The notes under the pieces were generated by a model. The model ran no database searches, was not told the origin of the DNA, and saw nothing but the letters and a program-made list of their open reading frames with translations. Made by a program: the position numbers and the translations under genes. Below, piece by piece: positions 24,290 to 32,700 of a stretch of 64,000 nucleotides of DNA; position 1 is the stretch's first letter, and each line of letters begins with the position of its first letter. The stretch spans positions 1 through 64,000 of the forward strand of contig CAJTHL010000015.1 of NCBI GenBank assembly GCA_910576205.1, in the 5' to 3' direction. This DNA comes from Clostridia bacterium (lineage in GTDB: Bacteria > Bacillota > Clostridia > Lachnospirales > Lachnospiraceae).

Positions 24290-26115
24290 ATAAAGAGCAG
24301 CTTACGCTTGGTTCCTTATTCGACGGCATAGGAGGTTTTCCCTATGCCGCCTCTTTTTATGGAATCAGACCTTTGTGGGCCAGCGAAATCATACCGGAAT
24401 GTATTTCTGTGACACAGAAGCACTTTCCTGAAATGGAACACGTTGGCGACATTACGAAACTTTATGGCGGCACACTGCCGCCCGTGGACATCATCACCTT
24501 CGGCTCCCCCTGCCAGGACTTGAGCGTGGCATCAGGCAAGCGCCTGGGCCTTGCCGGGGAGCGGAGCGGCCTCTTTCTGGAGGCTGTCAGGATTATCAGA
24601 GAAATGCAGGAGGCAACCAATGGAGAATACCCGAAATTCGCGCTCTGGGAAAATGTCCCCGGAGCCTTGTCAAGTTCTTCCCGGCGTGACTTTAAGGCTG
24701 TGCTGGAAGCGTTCACAAAGGCCGAAGTTCCAATGCCTGGTTCTGGACGGTGGGCAAACGCCGGAATGGTACGAGGCCGAGGAGCTGACCTCGCTTGGTG
24801 CGTGTACGACGCCCAATATTTCGGAACGGCACAGCGGCGCAGGCGTATCTTTCTTATCGCAGATTTTAGAGGCCAACGCAGCGGAGAAATACTTTTTGTC
24901 CCCAAAAGCCTGTCAGGGTATTTTGCGGCGGGCGGAACGCCGCGGCAAGGACCTGCCGCCTATGCTCAAAGCGGCGCTGGAACAGCAGGCGCGGGGGATG
25001 TGATCCCCGCCATCTCCATGCGTATCCGCTGCGGCTGTGAGGGCGGCGGCAAGGGGCCGCTGCTCCAGATAGAAAAAAGCGGCACTCTGGCAACCGGAAA
25101 TGACCAGTATCTCTTTGCGCCGAAGGACGCGGTAGAGATACTCAACGACCAGGGCGGCGATTCCCTCTGCGTGGAGAAAGGCGGCGTATCTCCTACCCTC
25201 CGCAGCCAGACCCACGGAAATCTGCCAATCACCGCATACGCCATCCAAGGCTCCATGATCGGCGGGGAGGACAGCCCCCACGCTGTCACCAATTCGGGAT
25301 GTACGGCTCAATTCCCGCCCGATGCTATGGTCGGAATCAACGGCAATCTTGCCGGGACGCTGCTTGCCAGCTACTACAAGGGAACAGGGATGCGGTGCGG
25401 ACGGGAGCGGGATGTGGTGCTGTGCGCTTCAAGCGGCCAGAGCCATGCGGAAATTTTGCGGGAACTGTCGCCCACGCTCAACTGTGCCAGTGAACAGCCC
25501 TATGTTGTCCGGCCCGGTGACACAGGACAGGAGCAGCCCATCGTGACCCACCCGCAGATTGCCGGGACGCTCTGTGCCTCTGGCGCGGGGCTTTCCCGCC
25601 CTGCCGGACAGGGGAACGAGCTGGACTTCTGCGTGATGAGCGCAGGCTTCAAGCACAAGGCCGGCTGCCAGTCCGGGAGCATCGGTTTCCAGGAAGAAAC
25701 TGCCCCCACCCTTCTGGCGGGCCAGCAAAGCGCCGTGATGAAAGCCTGTTTGATTGGCGGCGCGGCTGTGATGGAGGGCCAGACCGCCGCCGTTGACTGC
25801 CGCAACCTCCGGGAAACCGATGAGGTCAGCGGCACGCTGCTGGCAAAAGCGGCCTCCGGCGGCTACTCGCTGAATTACCAGAACCCCGTCCGCACCGGGC
25901 TTTGCGTGAGAAGGCTCACCCCCACCGAGGCGGAGCGTTTGCAGGGCTACCCGGACGGGTGGACGGAGGCCGGCGCAGATGGCAGCCCCATCAGTGATAC
26001 AAAGCGTTACCAGATGTTAGGCAATTCTATCGCTGTCCCCTGTGTTGCGTATATTATGCAGGGCATTACAGACGCCGTTAATCAGGCGTGTGAAAAAGGA
26101 GGGAAAAAGCTATGA
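24286..26115 (+). CDS. C5-cytosine DNA methyltransferase
   Basis: A 609-residue methyltransferase. The SAM motif is SLFDGIGGFPYAA (residues 10-22), the catalytic PCQ is at 75-77 (Cys76), ENV at 122-124 and QRRRRIF (motif VIII) at 183-189; RRLTPTEAERLQGYPDGW and MLGNSIAVP (motifs IX-X) end the protein. Between them lies an unusually long target-recognition region with seven spaced (S/A)-(G/P)-T-L units at 265, 302, 356, 395, 426, 473 and 515. No restriction enzyme is next to it, so it is an orphan enzyme, probably protecting the ICE on entry into new hosts. A second protein-like frame overlaps motif VIII. Confidence 0.93.
   Translation: MNKEQLTLGSLFDGIGGFPYAASFYGIRPLWASEIIPECISVTQKHFPEMEHVGDITKLYGGTLPPVDIITFGSPCQDLSVASGKRLGLAGERSGLFLEAVRIIREMQEATNGEYPKFALWENVPGALSSSSRRDFKAVLEAFTKAEVPMPGSGRWANAGMVRGRGADLAWCVYDAQYFGTAQRRRRIFLIADFRGQRSGEILFVPKSLSGYFAAGGTPRQGPAAYAQSGAGTAGAGDVIPAISMRIRCGCEGGGKGPLLQIEKSGTLATGNDQYLFAPKDAVEILNDQGGDSLCVEKGGVSPTLRSQTHGNLPITAYAIQGSMIGGEDSPHAVTNSGCTAQFPPDAMVGINGNLAGTLLASYYKGTGMRCGRERDVVLCASSGQSHAEILRELSPTLNCASEQPYVVRPGDTGQEQPIVTHPQIAGTLCASGAGLSRPAGQGNELDFCVMSAGFKHKAGCQSGSIGFQEETAPTLLAGQQSAVMKACLIGGAAVMEGQTAAVDCRNLRETDEVSGTLLAKAASGGYSLNYQNPVRTGLCVRRLTPTEAERLQGYPDGWTEAGADGSPISDTKRYQMLGNSIAVPCVAYIMQGITDAVNQACEKGGKKL
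24845..25003 (+). other. Protein-like +1 frame inside the methyltransferase gene
   Basis: Shifted by one base from the methyltransferase frame, this stretch reads VSFLSQILEANAAEKYFLSP, then KACQGILRRAERRGKDLP and PMLKAALEQQA before TGA. I recognise this L-S-x-K-A-C-x-G-I-L-R-R-A-x-x-R-G-K pattern from proteins of phage-like methyltransferase loci. No SD or start is clear, so it may be a relic of an ancestral frame or be reached by frameshifting. Confidence 0.45.
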
Positions 26116-26402
26116 GCCATCAAAAATTATTGTTAGTGGAACAGGAAACCATCCTCCTCTACAACCAGGCGGAGCCTGCCGCCCAGGTCTATACCCATGA
26201 CCCAAAGCTGATGAAAAAACTGAACCGCCTTGCCGGTAAACACCCGGAGCAGATCATCAAAAAGGACGCCCACAACTTCATTGTCCCCAAACGCTGCGTA
26301 TCGGTCCGGGAGCCGTACAGCGAAAAGCGGCGCAAAGCCGCCAGTGAACGGGCCAGGGCCGCAGGCTATAAGCCGCCGTTGAAATCCTCCTCCGGTCAAT
26401 AA
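26112..26402 (+). CDS. Conserved ICE protein, unknown function
   Basis: A 96-residue basic protein starting MSHQKLLLVEQETILLYNQAEP, with a compact beta/alpha N-terminal part, the line HDPKLMKKLNRLAGKHPEQIIKKDAHNFIVPKRCVSVREPYSEKRRK and a Lys/Arg-rich tail. Its ATGA overlap with the methyltransferase implies coupling. It resembles short proteins predicted next to methyltransferases in CTn elements, but no domain is known to me. It could bind DNA. Confidence 0.75.
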   Translation: MSHQKLLLVEQETILLYNQAEPAAQVYTHDPKLMKKLNRLAGKHPEQIIKKDAHNFIVPKRCVSVREPYSEKRRKAASERARAAGYKPPLKSSSGQ

Positions 26403-26404
26403 GC

Positions 26405-29400
26405 ATGGGCGGGAATGTCTTTGAAACGGTAAAGCAGTCCATCACCACCAGAGAAGCGGCGGAACACTATGGAATCGAGGTAAAGCGGAACGGCATGGCC
26501 TGCTGTCCCTTTCACGATGACAGGACGCCCAGCATGAAATTAGACCGCCGCTTTCACTGTTTCGGCTGCGGGGCGGACGGTGATGTGATCGACTTTGCCG
26601 CCAAGCTCTATAATCTTTCTCCCAAAGAGGCGGCGGAAAAACTGGCCCAGGATTTTGGCCTGCTCTATGACAGCCAGGCGCCCCCGAAGAAAACCTATGT
26701 CCGTCAAAAGTCAGAAGCGCAGAAATTCCGGGAATCAAAACAGCGGTGTTTCCGCGCTCTGGCAGACTACGCTCATCTGCTGCGGGGCTGGGAAACCGGC
26801 CTTGCGCCCCTGACCCCGGAGGATGAACCGCACCCCCTTTTTGTGGAGGCGCTGCACCAAAAGGACTATGTGGAGTATCTTCTGGACTTTCTGATGGAGG
26901 ATGGCATCGAGGAACAAAAAACATGGATTGCAGAACACCTAACAAAAATCATGGATTTGGAAAGGAGAAACAAGGAAATGGCAGAGAAACCTACCAACCG
27001 GGAGCGATTGCGGGAAATCACCGAGGGCATTGAGCAGAACATCAAGGAACTGTTTGAGAGCGAAAAGTATATGCGCTATCTGTCGGTGATGTCCCGGTTC
27101 CACCGCTACTCGGTCAATAATACCATGCTGATCTATATGCAGAAGCCGGACGCAACCCTTGTGGCTGGCTATAACAAGTGGAAGAACCAGTTTGAGCGCC
27201 ATGTGAAGAAGGGCGAGCGCGGCATCACCATCATCGCGCCCACCCCCTATAAGAAGAAAATCGAGGAGCAGAAGCTGGACCCGGACACCCACGCGCCAAT
27301 GCTGGACGCAAACGGCAGGGTGGTCATGGAGGAAAAAGAGGTGGAAATCCCGCTGTTCCGTCCGGTCAAGGTCTTTGATGTGAGCCAGACGGACGGAAAG
27401 CCCCTGCCCTCCCTGGCGGCAGATTTGTTCGGGAATGTCCGGCACTTTGAGGCGTTTATGGAGGCGCTGAAACGCTCCGCCCCGGTTCCCCTTGCGTTTG
27501 AGGAAATGGACGCGGATACGGACGGATATTTTTCTTCCATTGAGCAGCGCATCGCCATCCGCCAGGGCATGAGCGAGGTGCAGACGGTTTCCGCCGCTGT
27601 CCATGAGATCGCCCACAGCAAGCTGCACAACTTTGATGTGCCGGACAACCCGGACGCGCCCTTGTATCAGGAAGTGGAGCTGTTTGGACAGCCAGCCCTG
27701 TTCTCCAATGAGCGGATTGCCGCAGACGATCTGCCGGACGGACTGTTTTGTTATGACCTGCGCGGTTCCGACGATGACCCCGGTGCGCCGGTCGCGGTCG
27801 AGGAACGGGTTATGGTCAACCACGCCGGTTCCGTCATAACCGCAAAGCCGCTGGAACTGCCGGAGGAAGGGCATCTCCCGCTGACCGATGAATCCGGCCT
27901 GGACTTTAACGGCGGCGAAAAGACCGCCCAGCGGTTTTTGCAGGACCATAAAAAGGACCGGCGCACCGAGGAGGTGGAGGCCGAGAGCATCTCCTACGCG
28001 GTCTGCCAATATTTTGGGATTCAGACCGGCGCAAACAGCTTTGGGTACATTGCGAACTGGAGCCAGGGCAAGGAGCTGAAGGAACTGCGGGCCAGCCTGG
28101 AAACCATCAACAAGACCGCCGGTACTCTGATTGCCGATATTGACCGCCATTTTCAGGAGGTCTGCAAGGAGCGCGGCATTGATCTGGAATCCGGGCCGGA
28201 GCAGGACGCCGGAAAAGAAACCATGCAGACGGAAAGCCCGCAGGCCGATACGGAGAATCAAGAGGTTTCCCCTGAACCGGAACCCTCCTGGAAAATCCCC
28301 GCCGAACTGCCGGAGCAGGACCCCTCCATGTTCCGCTATTACATTACCCAGGAATCGCTGGATGTGGGAACCTATCCTTTGATGGACGGGAAAACCATCA
28401 CTGAACTTGCCGCGCCGGTAAAGGTAGAACAGGATTCCATCACTGCCTTTGGCTGTATCGACTACCCCCAGCCGCTGACCGCCGAACAGGAACGGGAATA
28501 CGCCCTTTTGCCCGCCAGCCAAAACCCGCGGGCGCTGGATTCCATCGGCCATGCCGCAGAAGCCGCCCCGCTGCCCGACGCGCCGGAGCAGGCGCTGGAT
28601 GAATACCCGATGCCGGACCCTTTGCTGCGGGAGGACGATCTGAAAAACTGCGGCTATCAGGACGGGGACTTGCTGCCCCTCTCCAAAGAGCGGGCGCTGG
28701 AACTGTTTGAGCAGGATTTGACGGTGTACGCGGTGGTGGACGGGGGCGGCGCGGAAATGCTCTTTGACCGGGAGGAATTTGAATCCCAGCTGCCCGGTAC
28801 GGTGTTCGCCCTTTCCCGCGAGGAATGGGAGGAAAGCCCAGCCTTTGACGGGCTGGTGCAGGACCGGCTGAACCGCCAGCAGGAACGGGAGCAGGCGTTT
28901 CTCTCCCATGAGGGGGACTGCTTTGCCATCTATCAGGTAAAGGACGATGACAGCCTGCGGGAAATCCGCTTTGAGGGGCTGGACTGGCTCCAATCCATCG
29001 GGCGCGAGGTGGAGCGCGAGAATTACAACCTGATCTACACCGCGCCCCTTTCCGGCAAAGATACGCCGGAAGTTGTGGCGGAGCAGCTGTTCTACCGCTT
29101 CAACAACGAACACCCCAGGGACTATCACAGCCCCTCCATGAGCGTCAGCGACATTGTTGCCATCCGCAGGGACGGCGCGTTATCCTGTCATTACTGCGAC
29201 AGCTTTGGCTTTCAGCAGATCACCGGTTTTCTTGACGCGAACCCGCTGAAAAATGCGGAAATGTCTATGGAGGACGATTACGGCATGATTGACGGGATCA
29301 TCAACAACGGCCCCAAAGAGCCGACCGTAGCCCAGCTGGAACAGCAGGCCAGAAGCGGCCAGCCGATCTCCCTGATGGATTTGGCGGATGCGGTCCACCG

Positions 29401-29506
29401 GGAGGAACAAGACAAGCGGAAATCGGTGGTGGAACAGCTCCACCAGCAGCCGAAGCAGGAAAGCAAAAAGACAGCGCCGAAAAAGAGCGCGGAAAGGGAG
29501 CTTTGA
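26405..29506 (+). CDS. CHC2 zinc-finger (primase-like) + ArdC-type antirestriction/peptidase fusion
   Basis: A 1,033-residue multidomain protein. Residues 1-80 are a DnaG-type CHC2 zinc finger (CPFHDDRTPS...HCFGCGADGDVIDFAA; Cys34, His37, Cys52, Cys55). From about 192 an ArdC-like ssDNA-binding domain begins (RHSVNN-type FHRYSVNNTMLIYMQKPDATLVAGY), then an ImmA/IrrE-like zinc peptidase with HEIAHSKLH near 400. The C-terminus (about 620-930) holds YodL/LPD-type mobile-element domains. ArdC proteins protect incoming ssDNA from restriction. At 26,978 an internal ATG with AAAGGAG 10 nt upstream marks what is usually a separate gene start, so both a fusion and a shorter ArdC product are likely. 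Confidence 0.88.
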   Translation: MGGNVFETVKQSITTREAAEHYGIEVKRNGMACCPFHDDRTPSMKLDRRFHCFGCGADGDVIDFAAKLYNLSPKEAAEKLAQDFGLLYDSQAPPKKTYVRQKSEAQKFRESKQRCFRALADYAHLLRGWETGLAPLTPEDEPHPLFVEALHQKDYVEYLLDFLMEDGIEEQKTWIAEHLTKIMDLERRNKEMAEKPTNRERLREITEGIEQNIKELFESEKYMRYLSVMSRFHRYSVNNTMLIYMQKPDATLVAGYNKWKNQFERHVKKGERGITIIAPTPYKKKIEEQKLDPDTHAPMLDANGRVVMEEKEVEIPLFRPVKVFDVSQTDGKPLPSLAADLFGNVRHFEAFMEALKRSAPVPLAFEEMDADTDGYFSSIEQRIAIRQGMSEVQTVSAAVHEIAHSKLHNFDVPDNPDAPLYQEVELFGQPALFSNERIAADDLPDGLFCYDLRGSDDDPGAPVAVEERVMVNHAGSVITAKPLELPEEGHLPLTDESGLDFNGGEKTAQRFLQDHKKDRRTEEVEAESISYAVCQYFGIQTGANSFGYIANWSQGKELKELRASLETINKTAGTLIADIDRHFQEVCKERGIDLESGPEQDAGKETMQTESPQADTENQEVSPEPEPSWKIPAELPEQDPSMFRYYITQESLDVGTYPLMDGKTITELAAPVKVEQDSITAFGCIDYPQPLTAEQEREYALLPASQNPRALDSIGHAAEAAPLPDAPEQALDEYPMPDPLLREDDLKNCGYQDGDLLPLSKERALELFEQDLTVYAVVDGGGAEMLFDREEFESQLPGTVFALSREEWEESPAFDGLVQDRLNRQQEREQAFLSHEGDCFAIYQVKDDDSLREIRFEGLDWLQSIGREVERENYNLIYTAPLSGKDTPEVVAEQLFYRFNNEHPRDYHSPSMSVSDIVAIRRDGALSCHYCDSFGFQQITGFLDANPLKNAEMSMEDDYGMIDGIINNGPKEPTVAQLEQQARSGQPISLMDLADAVHREEQDKRKSVVEQLHQQPKQESKKTAPKKSAEREL

Positions 29507-29507
29507 T

Positions 29508-29723
29508 ATGGGACACTTTACCTTTGAAGAAATGAATCTGATGTGCATATACAACACCGGAACCCGCGCCGGACTGATGGAGAGCCTGACCGAGATGCGC
29601 GGCTATCTCTCGCCGGAGGAAACGGAGCTGATGGAACTGACCGACAGCGTCCTTCATAAGCTGCGCGCCATGACGGACGCGGAGTTTGACAGTCTGGAAC
29701 TGTACCCGGACTTTGACGAATAG
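29508..29723 (+). CDS. Transposon-transfer assisting protein (TTRAP family)
   Basis: A 71-residue acidic protein, MGHFTFEEMNLMCIYNTGTR...LSPEETELMELTDSVLHKLRAMTDAEFDSLELYPDFDE, matching the TTRAP family found beside ArdC and helicase genes in Tn1549-like elements. ATG at 29,508 follows GGAAAGGGAG. The family is named for presumed help in transfer; the mechanism is unknown. Confidence 0.85.
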   Translation: MGHFTFEEMNLMCIYNTGTRAGLMESLTEMRGYLSPEETELMELTDSVLHKLRAMTDAEFDSLELYPDFDE

Positions 29724-29799
29724 GAACCAACAGACCGGAGGGGCTGGCGCTGTGCCGCCCCTTCCTTTTATCCAAAACCCGAAAGGAGGGCCGAAAACA

Positions 29800-32700
29800 A
29801 TGGCAACCAAAGCGCAGATGTACGCACAGATGGCCGACCATGCGGCGGTGCAGCTTACTTCCAGCTGGAATGAGTGGATGCGGTTTCTGGACACAGCATC
29901 CAGGCTTTACAAATACCCCTTCCACGACCAGCTGATGATCTACGCCCAGCGCCCGGACGCTACCGCCTGCGCGGAGTATGACCTGTGGAATGACAAGATG
30001 GGCCGCTATGTCCGGCGCGGTTCCAAGGGCATCGCCCTGGTGGACGATTCCGGGGACCGGACCCGGCTGCGGTATGTCTTTGACATTTCCGATACCGGAA
30101 CCCGCCCGCACTCCCGCACACCCTGGCTCTGGAAGATGGAGGAACGGCATATAGATTCCATCTCCGCCATGCTGGAAAACCGGTATGGTGTAGGCGGCGA
30201 TGATTTAGGCGGGCAGCTGACCGAGATCGCCCGCAGGCTGGCCGGGGAATACTGGGCGGACAACGGGCGGGACTTCCTTTACATCGTTGACGATTCCTTT
30301 TTGGAGGAGTACGATGAACTTAACATCGAAGTCCAATTCAAAGCCGCCGCCACCGTCAGCATCGCCTATTCCCTGATGTCCCGCTGCGGGCTGGCCCCGG
30401 AGCAGTATTTCACCCACGAGGATTTCATGCCGGTTTTTGATTTCAACACACCGGCCACCGTTGGGGCGCTGGGAACGGCGGTCAGCCAGATCAACCAGCA
30501 GGTGCTGCGGCAGATCGGCGTAACCATTCTAAACGCGGAACGAGAGGCCAACAAAGAAAGGAGCCAGCAAAATGAACAACACCTTAACTTACATTCAGAA
30601 CGGGGATTATCTGATTCCCAACCTGCAACTGACAGAACAGCCCGAAACGCCCCTGGGCAAGTACGGCAGGATGCGGAAAACCTACTTGAAGGAACACCGG
30701 CCCATCCTTTACAACCGTCTGCTGATGAGCGAGAAGCTATACCCGCACCTGTTGGAGATCGACCGGACCGCGAACAGCCGATTGGAGCAGCTGATGCCAA
30801 AACTGGCGCAGGCGGCGGGCGTGACCGAGGAACTGAAAGCCCGCGACATGATGCAGTGGGTGGGCCTGATGAACAGCTGCAAGGCCCAGGCGGAGGAGAT
30901 TCTGCTGGCGGAACTTATCAACAGCTGACCTTAAACCTGTTTCTTTCCGAAACAGAACAGATTCAGAATATTGATGAAGCAGAGAATGTGAAAGCGTCCT
31001 CTGCTTTTTCTTTTGCCCAAAAGGACATCGACCATGCAGAACCGCCCCAGCCTGCGCTGGAAGATGTGCTGGAACAGTACAAGCCGGTTGTGACCGCCGC
31101 CATCATGGAGGATACGGCATACCGCAACGCCTGCGGCCATTCTGACCATGAAAACGCTGTGATTGAGGGCAACGCCGCTGTGCGCCGCGCGGTTTTGGAT
31201 TCCGGCGATATACAGCTTATCAAACAGTATTCGGATGTACCGGAGTTCCGCCACCGCCTGCATCAAGAGGTGATTGGCGAAACCTATCCAAAGCTCCATG
31301 AGCTTCTGCGCCCTCTCTCCCAGGACGATATTGACGAAGCCCTCTGTGCATGGAACGGCGATATGGACAGCAAACGGGCCGTAGTCCGCTATATGAAGGA
31401 GCATGGGAGGGAAAAAGACACCGCCGCATGGCTGTCCAGGGAGTACGGCGGTCCTGAACATACAAACCTGTTCATTGTCCGCGCCGGAAGCCCCGAAGAA
31501 ATGGAACTGCCCTGGCCCAAGGTACAGCGCCGGATCGCCCAGCTTATCAAAGAGGACCGCTTTTTTACAGAGGCTGAACGGGATAATCTGGACGATATAG
31601 ACCCTATCGCAATCCGGGAAAATCTGGCCCAGCGCGGCATTGTAAACGGGCAGGTAGTGGAACCGGAAAAGCTGGACAATGACCCCTTTATCCAGCAGGT
31701 GATGGCTGATGTGGAGCAGATTGCCGCCGAAGAAGCAGTACCGCGCTTTTCCGTTGTTATGACCAGCGATGCGTTTCCCGACCCGGAAGATGCGTTTGCT
31801 GTCTGGGATAATCAGACCAATGATTACTATACCGCCTCCGATGGAACGGTACGGACATTTTCAAGAGAAGAAGCTGCGGAGCAATTCCTGGCCGGGCTGG
31901 AACCGCAAGAGATAAAGGCGGACCGGCAAGAGGAACCGGCACAGGAAACAGCCGCACCCGCTGCGGACGAACCGGGACTATTTACCCGCAACCCGCTGGC
32001 ATCGGCCTATGGCGTAGGGGATTTTGTTTTTCTGGGAGATACCGAGTACCGCATCACCGATTTGCAGCAGGGCTATGTCCAGCTGAATGACCCCGCGCTG
32101 GCCTACCCTATTTACCGGACGGAAAGCAAAGAACAGTTTGAACGCGCCATCCGGCAGGACCCGCGCAACAGCGCCATCACCGACTATCTCCCCGCCGATC
32201 TGGACCAGTTTTCCTCGGATTTGCGGGAAGTCCTGACCGGGGAGGGCGGTTTGCTGGATGGGTTGGCAAAGGAGGATATAGCGGTACTGCTCCGAAGCGG
32301 CGCAGGCAATCCGGCTGTTGCCCAGCATCTTTCCCAGCGGTTTTCGGGTACAGTGGAAACCATGCAGCTGGAAACCGGGGATACGGCAGATTACAGAACA
32401 ACCGACAAAGGCATGGAAGTAGAGATTTTGCGGGAGGATGAAACGGTTCTGGCGGCGCTGTATGAAAGCTGGGAACCGGTTGCCGCCGCACTCCGCGCCC
32501 TCTACCAGCAGGAACTGGACGGATTCTCCCACGAACCGGCACAGCTAAAGGAACAGCCAGCAGAGAAACAGCCGGATTTGGGGAATCCTCCCGCACCGGA
32601 ACCAGCGCCGCGAATGACTACCACCCCTGTCACCCGTTATCCGGGCGAACAGAACCACCTGCCCTATGATGTGGAGATTCATACCCTGCACATAGAGAAA

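Noticed and set aside
26939-29128. 729-codon open frame on the minus strand
   Set aside because: It lies fully opposite the CHC2-ArdC gene. Its codons mirror the high-GC sense frame and there is no SD or domain.
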